Assembly: GCA_947488845.1 (NCBI GenBank)
Contig: CANLBM010000016.1
Span: 1-64,000, forward strand
DNA: 64,000 nucleotides
DNA from: an uncultured Sphingomonadaceae bacterium
GTDB lineage: Bacteria > Pseudomonadota > Alphaproteobacteria > Sphingomonadales > Sphingomonadaceae
Direction of reading: 5' to 3'
Of the stretch, positions 53,971 through 64,000 are shown in pieces. A model generated the notes under the pieces. The model searched no databases and was not told the DNA's origin. It worked only from the letters and a program-made list of their open reading frames with translations. Position 1 is the first letter of the stretch; every line of letters starts with the position of its first letter. Both the position numbers and the translations under genes were made by a program.

Positions 53971-55320
53971 ATGACCGATCGCCCGCTAGCCGCAATCATA
54001 TTAGCCGCCGGACAAGGCACGCGGATGAAATCGGACAAGCACAAGGTGCTGCATCCGATCGCCGGCAAGCCGATGCTCCACCATCTGCTCGATACGGTCG
54101 ATTCCATTGGCGTCGAGCGCACCGTTGTCGTGGTCGGTGCGCGCCGGGAGCAGATCGAAGCCAGCGTCAAGGGGCGCAATGTCGCGATCGCGGTGCAGGA
54201 AGACCAGCTCGGCACCGGCCATGCCGTCGCCCAGGCGCACGACGCGCTCAAGGGTTTCGCCGGCGATGTGCTGATCCTTTACGGCGATGTTCCCATGGTC
54301 AGCGCCGACACGATGCGGGACATGATCTATCGCCTCAACAACGGCTCTGAACCGCGCGCGGTCGTGCTCGGCTTTCGTCCCGATGACGCTGGTGCTTATG
54401 GCCGGATCATCGCCGATGAACAGGGCGAAATCAAGAAGATGGTCGAGTATAAGGACGCCAGTGATGCTGAGCGCGGGGTAAACCTGTGCAATAGCGGGCT
54501 GATGGCGGCGCGCTCGACCGATCTGTTCATCCTGCTCGACCAGATCAGCAACGACAATGCCGCGGGCGAATATTATCTGCCCGATATCGTCATGCTGCCG
54601 GGCCAGAAAAGCGCGGTGATCGAGGTCGATGATCCGGCCGAGGTCGCCGGCGTGAACAGCCGCGCTGAACTGGCGGCGGTCGAAGGCGACTGGCAGGCCC
54701 GTCGCCGCGAGCGGGCGATGGCGGATGGCGTCAGCCTGATCGCACCGGAAAGTGTGTGGTTTTCCCATGACACGCAAATTTCCTCGGACGTGGTCATCGA
54801 GCCCAACGTGATATTCGGTCCGGGTGTTTCCATCGCCAGCGGCGCGAAAATTTACGGCCACAGCCATATCGAAGGCGCGACCATCGGTCCGAACGCCAAT
54901 GTCGGCCCCTTCGCCCGCCTGCGACCCGGCGCGGTGATGGAGGAAGGCTCGAAAGTCGGCAATTTTGTCGAGATGAAGAAAGCCACTTTGGGGAAAGGCG
55001 CCAAGGCCAATCACCTGAGCTATCTCGGTGACGCCGACGTGGGCGAGGGCGCCAATATCGGAGCCGGCACCATCACCTGCAATTATGACGGCTATTTCAA
55101 ATATAAGACGGTGATCGGCAAGGGCGCGTTTATTGGGTCAAACAGCGCCCTGGTGGCGCCGGTTACGATCGGTGACGGTGCAATTGTCGGGGCAGGGGCG
55201 ACTTTGACGAAAGATGTCGCCGCCGGGGATCTGGCACTGGTCCGGGCGGAGCAGACGGCCAAGGCGGGTTGGGCGACAAAATTTCGTAGCGCTATGCTGA
55301 AGAAGAAGGCTGGGAAATAG
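53971..55320 (+). CDS. glmU: bifunctional UDP-N-acetylglucosamine pyrophosphorylase / glucosamine-1-phosphate N-acetyltransferase
   Basis: 449 residues. The N-terminal pyrophosphorylase domain has LAAGQGTRMKSDKHKVLHPIAGKPM; a left-handed beta helix (about 255-430) with hexapeptide repeats holds the acetyltransferase site (LRPGAVMEEGSKVGNFVEMK, NYDG, GSNSALVAPV). It makes UDP-GlcNAc for peptidoglycan and lipopolysaccharide. Start has GGAG upstream. It is followed by vapBC and glmS, which supplies its precursor pathway. Confidence 0.95.
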   Translation: MTDRPLAAIILAAGQGTRMKSDKHKVLHPIAGKPMLHHLLDTVDSIGVERTVVVVGARREQIEASVKGRNVAIAVQEDQLGTGHAVAQAHDALKGFAGDVLILYGDVPMVSADTMRDMIYRLNNGSEPRAVVLGFRPDDAGAYGRIIADEQGEIKKMVEYKDASDAERGVNLCNSGLMAARSTDLFILLDQISNDNAAGEYYLPDIVMLPGQKSAVIEVDDPAEVAGVNSRAELAAVEGDWQARRRERAMADGVSLIAPESVWFSHDTQISSDVVIEPNVIFGPGVSIASGAKIYGHSHIEGATIGPNANVGPFARLRPGAVMEEGSKVGNFVEMKKATLGKGAKANHLSYLGDADVGEGANIGAGTITCNYDGYFKYKTVIGKGAFIGSNSALVAPVTIGDGAIVGAGATLTKDVAAGDLALVRAEQTAKAGWATKFRSAMLKKKAGK

Positions 55321-55421
55321 CCGGCATGCGAGCGGCTGAACGGCGAGCTTCCTCCTTTTTGGCCGATGCTATATCCGGTCATGATCGGGAGTCTCGCTGC
55401 ATCCCGATGGATGGTGGCGAC

Positions 55422-55457
55422 TTGACATGATATCACGATATGATATCAGTATATCAT
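55422..55457 (+). promoter_or_regulatory. putative vapBC promoter and operator
   Basis: A TTGACA -35-like hexamer (55422-55427) is followed by two copies of the palindrome TGATATCA (55428-55435 and 55441-55448), 13 bp apart, and a related TATATCAT just before the antitoxin ATG. Such repeated palindromes are typical of operators bound by ribbon-helix-helix antitoxins. The -10 element is not clear. Seen pattern; binding is inferred. Confidence 0.55.
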
Positions 55458-55458
55458 C

Positions 55459-55692
55459 ATGACCCGAATCCTTGCTGATCTTCCCGAAGACGATGTGAAA
55501 TGGCTCGACGCGCAGGCGGCGGAGCAGGGCAAGTCGCGTGCGCAGTTGCTGCGCGAGGCGGTGAGCGCCTATCGGGCCGAAGGCAGCAGGGACTGGATTT
55601 CCAAAGGACGGGGCTATTGGAAAGATCGGCCTGATATCGGCGACAGCGTAACATATCAGCGGGCTATCCGCGCCGACCGCGACTGTGCCTAG
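55459..55692 (+). CDS. vapB: ribbon-helix-helix antitoxin (VapB/CopG type)
   Basis: 77 residues. The N-terminal strand and helices (ILADLPEDDVKWLDAQAAEQGKSRAQLLREAV) form a ribbon-helix-helix DNA-binding domain; the Arg/Trp/Tyr-rich C-terminal part would wrap the toxin. It ends 6 bases before the PIN toxin gene. It should neutralise VapC and repress its own promoter. The ATG lies right behind the operator-like repeats and has no Shine-Dalgarno sequence, so a very short leader is likely. Confidence 0.85.
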   Translation: MTRILADLPEDDVKWLDAQAAEQGKSRAQLLREAVSAYRAEGSRDWISKGRGYWKDRPDIGDSVTYQRAIRADRDCA

Positions 55693-55698
55693 CAACCG

Positions 55699-56064
55699 AT
55701 GTCCACGCCATTTTTCGACACCAATATCATCATCGACTGGTTACAGGACCGACCGGGCGCGGCCAGTGAGCTTGAACGGTATTCAAAGCACAGGATCAGC
55801 CGTATTGTCTGGACAGAAGTGATTGCAGGGGAACCACTGGAAACCCGCCGTACGGTGCAAGACCTGCTTTCACCGTTCGAAATCGTCGAACTGGATGCAC
55901 GAATTGGCGATGCTGCAGCGGATATCCGCTACCGCACGCGAATGAAGCTGCTTGATGCCATGATTCTTGCTACCGCGCAGGTCAATGGCGCTATATTGGT
56001 TACACGAAACACCAAGGATTTTCCTGCAAATATGCCGGGCATCCGCGTACCTTACGCATTTTAA
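55699..56064 (+). CDS. vapC: PIN-domain toxin (VapC type)
   Basis: 121 residues with the four acidic residues of PIN ribonucleases: D7 (FFDTN), E40 (WTEV), D86 (KLLDAMIL) and D107 (NTKDF). VapC toxins cut tRNA or rRNA. The active site is complete, so the toxin should be functional. It ends 19 bases before the glmS ATG, so transcription from the antitoxin promoter can run into glmS. Confidence 0.87.
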   Translation: MSTPFFDTNIIIDWLQDRPGAASELERYSKHRISRIVWTEVIAGEPLETRRTVQDLLSPFEIVELDARIGDAAADIRYRTRMKLLDAMILATAQVNGAILVTRNTKDFPANMPGIRVPYAF

Positions 56065-56083
56065 GAAGAAAGTCCGGAAAACC

Positions 56084-57907
56084 ATGTGCGGAATTATAGG
56101 AATTGTAGGCAAGGACCCTGTCTCGGATCGTCTGGTCGATGGCCTGAAGCGCATGGAATATCGCGGCTATGACAGCGCTGGTGTCTGCACCGTGCATAAT
56201 GGCCAGATGGTCCGGCGCCGCGCCGAGGGAAAGCTTGCCAATCTGGTAAATGTTCTCAAAACCGATGATGCCGCTGGTAATATCGGCATCGCCCACACCC
56301 GCTGGGCGACACATGGCGCGCCAACGACAAACAATGCCCATCCCCATGCAACCGGCGAAGTGGCGCTGGTTCACAACGGCATTATCGAAAATTTCAAGAG
56401 CTTGCGCGAAGAGCTGAGCGCACGCGGGCGGTCGTTTGAAAGCGAGACCGATACCGAAGTGGTCGCGCATCTGGTTAGCGAGCAAGTTGAAGCGGGCAAG
56501 TCTCCGCAAGAAGCGGTCCAGGCAATATTGCCGTTGTTGCGCGGCGCCTTTGCGCTGGCGATAGCGTTCCGTACCCAGCCTGATCTGCTGATCGGCGCGC
56601 GTCTCGGTTCGCCTCTGGTGGTCGGCTATGGCGACGGTGAAACCTATCTGGGGTCAGACGCCTTGGCGCTTGCCCCGCTGACCCAGAAGATTGCCTATCT
56701 TGAAGAAGGCGACTGGGTGGTCATAACCCGCGAGGGCGCTGAAATTTATGACAAGGACAACCAGCCGGTAGAGCGCGAAATCACGACCTCCGGCGTTTCC
56801 GCAGCAGCGATTGAAAAGGGCAATTATCGCCATTTCATGCAGAAGGAGATTTTCGAACAACCGACCGTGGTCGCGCAAACGCTGCAAAGCTATATCCGCC
56901 CGCTGGAGCAGCAAGTGGCGCTGCCGCAAATGGATTTCGATCTGCGCGATATCAAGCGGATCACGATCGTGGCCTGCGGGACCAGCTATTATGCCGGCAT
57001 GGTCGCCAAATATTGGTTCGAGACTTTTGCCCGCGTACCGGTGGATCTCGATTTTGCTTCGGAATTCCGTTATCGCGATCCGGTGCTGGAAGCAGGCGGT
57101 CTGGCCCTTTTCATATCGCAGTCGGGCGAGACGGCGGATACGCTGGCTGCGTTGCGGCACTCCAAGGAAAATGGCCAGAAGATTGCCGTGGTTGTCAATG
57201 TTCCAACCAGCAGTATGGCGCGGGAGGCCGATTTGCTTCTCCCCACCCATGCCGGTCCCGAAATCGGGGTTGCTTCGACCAAGGCCTTTTCCTGCCAGCT
57301 GGCCGTGCTGGCGGCGCTGGCGGCTCATCTTGCGGTGGTGAAAGGGAAGATGACCCGCGACGAGGAGAGGGAAGTCGTCAAGCATCTGACCGAAGCGCCA
57401 GCCGCTCTGAACGCTGCACTCGCCCATGACGATGATATTGCCGATATGGCCCATCATATCGCGCCGGCGCGGGACGTCCTTTATCTCGGCCGTGGTCCGG
57501 ACTATCCGCTGGCGATGGAAGGCGCGCTGAAGCTCAAGGAAATCAGCTATATTCACGCAGAGGGCTATGCCTCCGGCGAGATGAAACATGGTCCGATCGC
57601 CTTGATCGATGAAGCGGTGCCGGTGATCGTGCTGGCGCCTTCAGGACCATTGTTCGAAAAGACCGTGTCCAACATGCAGGAAGTCATGGCCCGGGGCGGG
57701 AAGGTCGTGCTGATCTCCGACGCCGAAGGTATTGCCGAAGCCGGTGATGGCTGTCTGGCGACGATCGAGATGCCGAAAGTGCATCCGCTGATCGCACCAT
57801 TGGTCTATGCCGTGCCGGTACAGTTGCTCGCCTATCATGTGGCAGTCGCCAAGGGGACGGATGTCGATCAACCCCGCAATCTCGCAAAATCGGTCACGGT
57901 GGAATAA
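56084..57907 (+). CDS. glmS: glutamine-fructose-6-phosphate aminotransferase (isomerising)
   Basis: 607 residues. ATG 56084 gives the mature N terminus MCGIIG with catalytic Cys as residue 2; frames upstream to 55967 are rejected. The glutaminase half (about 1-240) is followed by two SIS domains with CGTSYYAG and SQSGETADT, and a C terminus ending LAKSVTVE. It makes glucosamine-6-phosphate, the entry into UDP-GlcNAc. No glmS ribozyme is possible in the 19-base gap. Confidence 0.95.
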   Translation: MCGIIGIVGKDPVSDRLVDGLKRMEYRGYDSAGVCTVHNGQMVRRRAEGKLANLVNVLKTDDAAGNIGIAHTRWATHGAPTTNNAHPHATGEVALVHNGIIENFKSLREELSARGRSFESETDTEVVAHLVSEQVEAGKSPQEAVQAILPLLRGAFALAIAFRTQPDLLIGARLGSPLVVGYGDGETYLGSDALALAPLTQKIAYLEEGDWVVITREGAEIYDKDNQPVEREITTSGVSAAAIEKGNYRHFMQKEIFEQPTVVAQTLQSYIRPLEQQVALPQMDFDLRDIKRITIVACGTSYYAGMVAKYWFETFARVPVDLDFASEFRYRDPVLEAGGLALFISQSGETADTLAALRHSKENGQKIAVVVNVPTSSMAREADLLLPTHAGPEIGVASTKAFSCQLAVLAALAAHLAVVKGKMTRDEEREVVKHLTEAPAALNAALAHDDDIADMAHHIAPARDVLYLGRGPDYPLAMEGALKLKEISYIHAEGYASGEMKHGPIALIDEAVPVIVLAPSGPLFEKTVSNMQEVMARGGKVVLISDAEGIAEAGDGCLATIEMPKVHPLIAPLVYAVPVQLLAYHVAVAKGTDVDQPRNLAKSVTVE

Positions 57908-57909
57908 TC

Positions 57910-58350
57910 ATGGTAACAAACCCCTCCCTCGTCTCGGTCGAGACTGCCAGCGGCAAATTCCAGCAGACCGTCAAGGTTGGAAAACATGTTTTCCTTGCCG
58001 ATGAGCCTGAGTCATTCGGCGGGACCGACAGCGGGCCTTCGCCTTATGATCTGCTGCTCGCCGCGCTGGGAAGCTGCACGTCGATGACGATGAAGATGTA
58101 CGCCGACCGCAAGGGCATTCCTCTGGAAGGTGTGCATATCGTGCTCGAGCACAGCCGCGAACATGCGGAAGACTGCCGCAATTGCAATAATGACGACAAT
58201 CGGATCGATGTCATTGACCGGTCGATAGTGCTGCAGGGTGATTTGTCGGATGAGCAGCGTTTGAAGCTACTCGAAATCGCTGAAAAATGCCCGGTTCACC
58301 GCACGCTCGAAAACCGGATCGATATCCACACGCTGGAAGTCCGCGAATAG
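57910..58350 (+). CDS. OsmC-family protein
   Basis: 146 residues, two bases after glmS. It has the OsmC fold with [27 protein letters not shown] (first Cys) and a second Cys in [14 protein letters not shown]. These two cysteines form the peroxide-reactive pair in OsmC/Ohr proteins. An additional DCRNCNNDD pair is unusual and could bind metal. Likely a hydroperoxide reductase or a YhfA-like protein; the substrate is unknown. Confidence 0.85.
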   Translation: MVTNPSLVSVETASGKFQQTVKVGKHVFLADEPESFGGTDSGPSPYDLLLAALGSCTSMTMKMYADRKGIPLEGVHIVLEHSREHAEDCRNCNNDDNRIDVIDRSIVLQGDLSDEQRLKLLEIAEKCPVHRTLENRIDIHTLEVRE

Positions 58351-58547
58351 GCAGGGCCGCGGGTGGCTGGAATTGCAACGCTACCCGCTGCAAGCCCCAA
58401 TGCGATGTCACGCCGGATCTGCGCGGCGCTTTTGGGTTGCGACCGATCGCGGTTCTTGCCTCGGGCTAAAATGACAATATAGATCTATGTTATATTCAGA
58501 CGCTGCAAACGAATGTAAACGTGTCGCTCCTTACGAAGGCGACGCAT

Positions 58548-59582
58548 ATGTTTGGCTATTTTAAAACGGATTCGCTGACACGCATCAACCGGCTTGACCT
58601 GATTGATCTTACGCCGCGTTTTCCTCCACTAATCGTGCAGATCATCGTTGCGGTTACTTTCTCCGGCCTTGCTGTAGCCGTGCGAGAATTCATCGACAAC
58701 TGGGCCGAAGGCGCGGGACCATTTGCCGTCAATATTCCGTTTATATTGCTTGCAACGCTTTTCGGCAGGTTCCGCGCCGGGTTTCTGGCGTTGCTTTTAA
58801 CAACGGTCTATTCCTGGTATTTTGTACTGCCCGTCACCGGTAGTTTCTCCTTCGAAGACCCCGGTGACCGGGCCAGAACGCTGGTGAACGCAGCAATCGG
58901 TTTGATTATAGTAGGTCTTGGTGATGCAGCCCGGACAACCGGTCGCTGGCTGCTTCTCGAAAAAGAACAGCATATTGCGGAACGGGACATGCTCCTTGCC
59001 GAAGTCGACCATCGCGTGAAAAACAATCTTGCGATCCTGTCGAGCCTGCTCGCGCTGCAGCAGCAGAAAAGCGATAACCCCGAAGTGACATCGGCGCTTG
59101 GCAGGGCCGCGGGCCGCGTTCACAGTCTTTCGAAAGCTTATGAAAGCTTACGATATGACAATCTCGATAATATTGCGATCGTCGACATGCGGGATTTTCT
59201 GAACAGGCTCTGCGGTTCGCTCAGAGAGGCTCTGATGCTTGACGGCCGGATCGAGCTGATCGTTGCCGCCGAACCGTGCCAGCTGTCCCGTGATCGCGCC
59301 GGTGCGGTCGGGCTTCTGGTCAACGAGCTGGTCACCAACGCGGTAAAACACGCATTTGTTGATCGCGACAAGGGCACGATCAAGGTAGAGTTGCGTGCCG
59401 TGCCAGAGGGGGCGGTGCTGGAGGTAGGCGACGACGGCGTCGGTCTGCCCGATATTGTGCGGGATGGAGCCCAGGGCACGCAGTTTTTGAGAGCCTTTGC
59501 CCAAATGGCAAAGGGGGAACTGGATTCAGAAACGGGTGAATATGGAACCCGTTATATTTGCCGGCTGGAGGAAACGCCGTGA
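58548..59582 (+). CDS. membrane sensor histidine kinase (DUF4118 + HisKA_2)
   Basis: About 344 residues from ATG 58548, with GAAGGCG upstream. Three or four helices near the N terminus form a DUF4118-type membrane domain (about 30-125). A HisKA_2 domain has EVDHRVKNNLAILSSLLALQQ, with the phospho-acceptor His, and a HATPase domain follows (NELVTNAVKHA, DDGVGLPD). This is the HWE/HisKA_2 class used in alphaproteobacterial general stress and light signalling. No response regulator is adjacent. Its stop overlaps the next gene (GTGA). Confidence 0.86.
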   Translation: MFGYFKTDSLTRINRLDLIDLTPRFPPLIVQIIVAVTFSGLAVAVREFIDNWAEGAGPFAVNIPFILLATLFGRFRAGFLALLLTTVYSWYFVLPVTGSFSFEDPGDRARTLVNAAIGLIIVGLGDAARTTGRWLLLEKEQHIAERDMLLAEVDHRVKNNLAILSSLLALQQQKSDNPEVTSALGRAAGRVHSLSKAYESLRYDNLDNIAIVDMRDFLNRLCGSLREALMLDGRIELIVAAEPCQLSRDRAGAVGLLVNELVTNAVKHAFVDRDKGTIKVELRAVPEGAVLEVGDDGVGLPDIVRDGAQGTQFLRAFAQMAKGELDSETGEYGTRYICRLEETP

Positions 59583-59953
59583 CGGTGCCGAATTTTCACG
59601 GCGGATGCCATTGCGGTGCTGTGCGTTTCGAAGGGGCAGCGGAAAGGGCGCCGGAGCTACTCGACTGCAATTGCTCGATCTGCGCCCGGACCGGCTTTCT
59701 CCATCTGATCGTGCCGCATCAGGATTTTACCCTGCTGAGAGGCGAGGGCGATCTGACCAGCTACAGATTCGGCAGCGGGCAGGCCGAGCATCTGTTTTGC
59801 AGGCATTGCGGTGTCAAAAGCTTCTATCAGCCGCGCTCCCATCCCGATGGCTGGAGCGTCAATTATCACTGTCTCGATGATGATCATGACCTGCGACCAA
59901 CGGTCAGAAAATTTGATGGCAGAAACTGGGAAAAATCCAGGGCCGGATTGTAG
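59579..59953 (+). CDS. GFA-family (glutathione-dependent formaldehyde-activating-like) zinc protein
   Basis: About 124 residues. GTG 59579 overlaps the kinase stop. Zinc ligands appear in GGCHCGAVRF, DCNCSIC and FCRHCGVKSFY, the family's three Cys groups. Relatives include Gfa and the CENP-V homologues; many have no proven enzyme activity. It ends before a long terminator that separates it from the converging katG. Confidence 0.85.
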   Translation: MTVPNFHGGCHCGAVRFEGAAERAPELLDCNCSICARTGFLHLIVPHQDFTLLRGEGDLTSYRFGSGQAEHLFCRHCGVKSFYQPRSHPDGWSVNYHCLDDDHDLRPTVRKFDGRNWEKSRAGL

Positions 59954-59970
59954 CAACATAGCCGAAATGA

Positions 59971-60004
59971 AATGGGCCGGCTGGTCTGTTCCAGCCGGCC
60001 CATT
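59971..60004. terminator. bidirectional terminator between the GFA gene and katG
   Basis: AATGGGCCGGCTGG / CCAGCCGGCCCATT forms a 14-bp perfect stem with a 6-base loop, with T-rich sequence on the plus strand and A-rich sequence before it. It lies 17 bases after the GFA stop and 20 bases after the katG stop, so it can serve both. Confidence 0.85.
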
Positions 60005-60023
60005 TCCCGTCATTCAGATCGCG

Positions 60024-62219
60024 TCAGGCGAGATCGAAGCGACCGGCGTCCATCACCTTGGTCCATGCTGCCACGAAATCGTCCACGAATTTCCGTTCAT
60101 GGCCGTTCTCGGCATAGACTTCGGCAACAGACCGCAGTTGCGAGTTTGATCCGAACACCAGGTCGGTCCGTGTCGCGCGCCATTTTTCCTCGCCCTTCAG
60201 ACGGCATTTGCCGATGAACAGCTCGTCACCTGTCTCGTCCACGACCTCCCAGACAGTGCCCATCTCGAGCAGATTGACGAAAAAGTCGTTGGTCAGCTGG
60301 CCGGGACGGTCGGTGAAAACGCCTTCGGTCGGCGCGCTCGAATGGTTGGCTCCGAGTACGCGCAGCCCGCCAACCAGCACGGTCATTTCGGGGATGGAAA
60401 GGTCGAGCAGGTTAGCGCGGTCGACCAGCATCTCCTCGGTCTTCACGCTCGCCTTGGTCTGGAGATAGTTGCGGAAACCGTCGGCAAAAGGCTCAAGCGG
60501 TTCGAAGCTTTCGGCATCGGTCTGCTCGTCGGTGGCATCGCCGCGACCGGTGGTGACCGGAACGCTGATATCGAAACCGGCGTCCCGCGCTGCCTTTTCT
60601 ACCGCAGCGCTACCGGCGATCACGATCGCATCGGCCATCGAAAGCGAACCGCGCAATTCGTCGATTTTCGACAATATTTTTGCCAGCTCTTCCGGATCAT
60701 TGGCTTTCCAGTCCTTTTGCGGCGCCAGCCGAACCCGGGCACCATTGGTGCCGCCACGATGATCGCTCTTGCGATAGGTAGAGGCCGAAGCCCAGGCCGC
60801 TTTGACCAGCTCGGAAACCGAAAGACCGCTGTCGAGTATCTTGGCCTTGAAGTCCGCAACGTCGCTGTCCGAAGCTTTTGTGCCAGCCGGAACCGGATCC
60901 TGCCAGATCAGATCCTCGGCGGGAACGTCGGGACCGAGATAACGGACCTTGGGCCCCATATCGCGGTGGGTCAGCTTGAACCATGCGCGGGCGAAAGCAT
61001 CGTCCAGCGCCGCCTGATCGTCGCGGAAGCGCTCGGAAATCTTGCGATAGTCCGGGTCGCGCTTCAGCGCCATGTCGGCGGTGGTCATCATCGTCGGGAC
61101 CTTCTTCGACGGATCGCGGGCATCGGGCGCCATGTCCTCGGGGTCCGGATTGATCGGCTGCCATTGCTTGGCACCGGCCGGGCTTTCGACCAGCTCATAG
61201 TCATATTTGAACAACAGCCGGAAATAGTCGCCGCCCCATTGCGTCGGGTTTGGTGTCCACGCGCCCTCAAGGCCGGACGTGGTGATATGGCCTTCACCGA
61301 TCTGCTCGGGATCAGTTGCCCAGCCAAAGCCCATCAACTGCAGGTCGCCGGATTCCGGGTCGCCGCTCAGCTGGTCGGGAGGAACAGCGCCGTGGCATTT
61401 GCCGAACGCATGTCCGCCAGCGGTCAGGGCGACGGTTTCCTCGTCATTCATTGCCATGCGCAAGAAGGTTTCCTTCATGTCGCGGGCCATGCCCTCCGCG
61501 TCGTGCGGATTGCCGCCGGGCCCTTCCGGATTGACGTAGATCAGGCCCATCTGGATTGCAGCCAGCGGGTTTTCCATCGCCTTGCCTTCATCGGGGTTGA
61601 TCCGCGTCGCAACGCCTTCATTGACCCATTGCTCTTCGGAACCCCAATATACATCGGTCTCGGGCTCGTAGACATCCTTGCGGCCGCCGCCGAAGCCGAA
61701 TACCGGGCCGCCCATTGATTCGATCGCGACATTGCCGGTGAGAACAAACAGGTCAGCCCAGCTGATATTCTCGCCATATTTCTTCTTGATCGGCCAGAGC
61801 AGGCGGCGGGCCTTGTCGAGATTGCCGTTATCGGGCCAGCTGTTCAGCGGCGCAAAACGCTGCTGTCCGCTTGAAGCGCCGCCGCGACCGTCGCCGGTGC
61901 GATAGGTTCCGGCTGCGTGCCAGGCCATGCGGATGAAAAACGGGCCATAATGTCCGTAATCTGCCGGCCACCAGGGCTGGCTGTCGGTCATTAACGCTGT
62001 CAGATCTTTTTTCAGCGCCTGATAATCGAGCGCCTTGAAGGCTTTGGCATAATCGAAATCGGGACCCATCGGATCGGGCGAGGTTCCGCCTTGCGTAAGA
62101 ATTCCGAGTTGGAGGGAATCGGGCCACCAGTCGCGGTTGGTTCGTCCGAGCAGGCTGCGCACTCCGCCTTCAAAACCCATTGGACAACCTTCGGGGGAAC
62201 CGGTTGTTTTCATATCCAT
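60024..62219 (-). CDS. katG: catalase-peroxidase KatG
   Basis: 731 residues. The distal triad is R97, W100, H101 ([10 protein letters not shown]); the Tyr of the Met-Tyr-Trp adduct is in [12 protein letters not shown], the Met in RMAMNDEET, and the proximal His in TAGGHAFGK. The C-terminal half repeats the peroxidase fold without a haem site. The enzyme decomposes hydrogen peroxide. ATG 62219 has AGGAG nine bases upstream. The gene is a single unit, divergent from argD with 286 bases between starts. OxyR (41264-42187) is its likely activator, though no box is clear. Confidence 0.96.
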   Translation of the reverse strand: MDMKTTGSPEGCPMGFEGGVRSLLGRTNRDWWPDSLQLGILTQGGTSPDPMGPDFDYAKAFKALDYQALKKDLTALMTDSQPWWPADYGHYGPFFIRMAWHAAGTYRTGDGRGGASSGQQRFAPLNSWPDNGNLDKARRLLWPIKKKYGENISWADLFVLTGNVAIESMGGPVFGFGGGRKDVYEPETDVYWGSEEQWVNEGVATRINPDEGKAMENPLAAIQMGLIYVNPEGPGGNPHDAEGMARDMKETFLRMAMNDEETVALTAGGHAFGKCHGAVPPDQLSGDPESGDLQLMGFGWATDPEQIGEGHITTSGLEGAWTPNPTQWGGDYFRLLFKYDYELVESPAGAKQWQPINPDPEDMAPDARDPSKKVPTMMTTADMALKRDPDYRKISERFRDDQAALDDAFARAWFKLTHRDMGPKVRYLGPDVPAEDLIWQDPVPAGTKASDSDVADFKAKILDSGLSVSELVKAAWASASTYRKSDHRGGTNGARVRLAPQKDWKANDPEELAKILSKIDELRGSLSMADAIVIAGSAAVEKAARDAGFDISVPVTTGRGDATDEQTDAESFEPLEPFADGFRNYLQTKASVKTEEMLVDRANLLDLSIPEMTVLVGGLRVLGANHSSAPTEGVFTDRPGQLTNDFFVNLLEMGTVWEVVDETGDELFIGKCRLKGEEKWRATRTDLVFGSNSQLRSVAEVYAENGHERKFVDDFVAAWTKVMDAGRFDLA

Positions 62220-62505
62220 TTGAACATCTCCTTTGTTGGTGTTGCTTCTGTGGTGCTGCTTCTCTGGCGCATTTCACCGATACCATTGCTTACGTCATGG
62301 GGGTCGGTGCGTTAAACGAATTGTCCCTGTCTGAGTGATCACTATTGTCACTTAGACCGGTCATCCGGCGCATGGCGGCTACTATCTTGTACCACGATTG
62401 ACCGGCTTCATGAAGCGGCATATAAGGCTGGACCAATTCGAGAGGCGGCCAACCGGGTCGCCTTTTCTTTTTCTGTTTGCGTCCCGTTGTTGGAAGGAAA
62501 GTAAG

Positions 62506-64000
<1,495 letters not shown>

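Noticed and set aside
56065-56083. glmS ribozyme or riboswitch upstream of glmS
   Set aside because: Only 19 bases separate vapC and glmS, and the ribozyme is characteristic of Gram-positive bacteria.
58351-58440. Possible terminator after the OsmC gene (GCGGGT ... ACCCGC)
   Set aside because: The stem is 6 bp with an 18-base loop and no T run follows, so it is too weak to support.
60342-61718. 458-codon plus-strand frame over katG
   Set aside because: It is the reverse strand of katG, whose catalytic residues are all present; the antisense product matches no protein type.
62220-62505. OxyR box in front of katG
   Set aside because: The region holds palindromic bits such as GTGATCAC but none with OxyR-like spacing that I would defend.

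Overview
The window looks like a chromosomal segment of an alphaproteobacterium, most likely of the order Sphingomonadales (Sphingopyxis/Parasphingorhabdus-like). This rests on protein character, not on any search: a MucR-type regulator, an alphaproteobacterial Fur without the CxxC of E. coli Fur, a DUF2794 protein, an HslV with an N-terminal extension, large orphan TonB receptors, and moderately high GC. Most of the window is ordinary housekeeping DNA in tightly packed operons with many TGATG/ATGA stop-start overlaps.

Layout. 1-77 is probably the 3' end of an IS3-like element. 365-4699 (minus) is a three-gene ABC efflux operon (ATPase, FtsX-type permease, HlyD adaptor). 4981-5865 is a secreted protein of unknown function. 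6551-12284 holds two large TonB-dependent receptors, each with its own terminator. 12859-17094 is bounded by a 59-bp perfect direct repeat of the 3' part of tRNA-Thr(TGT); it reads as a 4.2-kb integrated island carrying a NUDIX hydrolase and a SulP transporter-universal stress protein-DksA/TraR operon, with no intact integrase.

17207-31891 is mostly minus strand: an RNase H-like unknown, a mechanosensitive channel, a quinone oxidoreductase, rarA, a glycosyltransferase, then nfuA-like, nitroreductase, tsaB, rimI, mucR, fur, plsC, miaB, phoH, ybeY and a CorC-like protein. 32017-43401 holds an M16 peptidase, a thioredoxin-fold lipoprotein, hslVU, two small membrane or secreted proteins, an LplT-like transporter, pgsA-moaD-moaE, oxyR, cysE and DUF2794.

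43440-50952 is a complete phosphate regulon, transcribed phoR-pstS-pstC-pstA-pstB-phoU-phoB, with a clear triple-repeat Pho box in front of pstS and a GNRA hairpin between pstS and pstC. 51175-53859 is a compact four-gene module: a small Tat-exported protein, a PqqD-like protein, an HprK-related kinase and a nucleotidyltransferase. It resembles the tailoring genes of phosphorylated lasso peptides but has no protease or cyclase; it is the best candidate here for an undescribed system. 53971-57907 is glmU-vapB-vapC-glmS, a toxin-antitoxin pair lodged between two amino-sugar genes. The end carries an OsmC protein, a histidine kinase, a GFA protein, katG, and argD-argF (argF cut by the window edge).

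Limits: all calls are by eye from translated sequence and motifs. Residue positions for membrane segments and domains are approximate.
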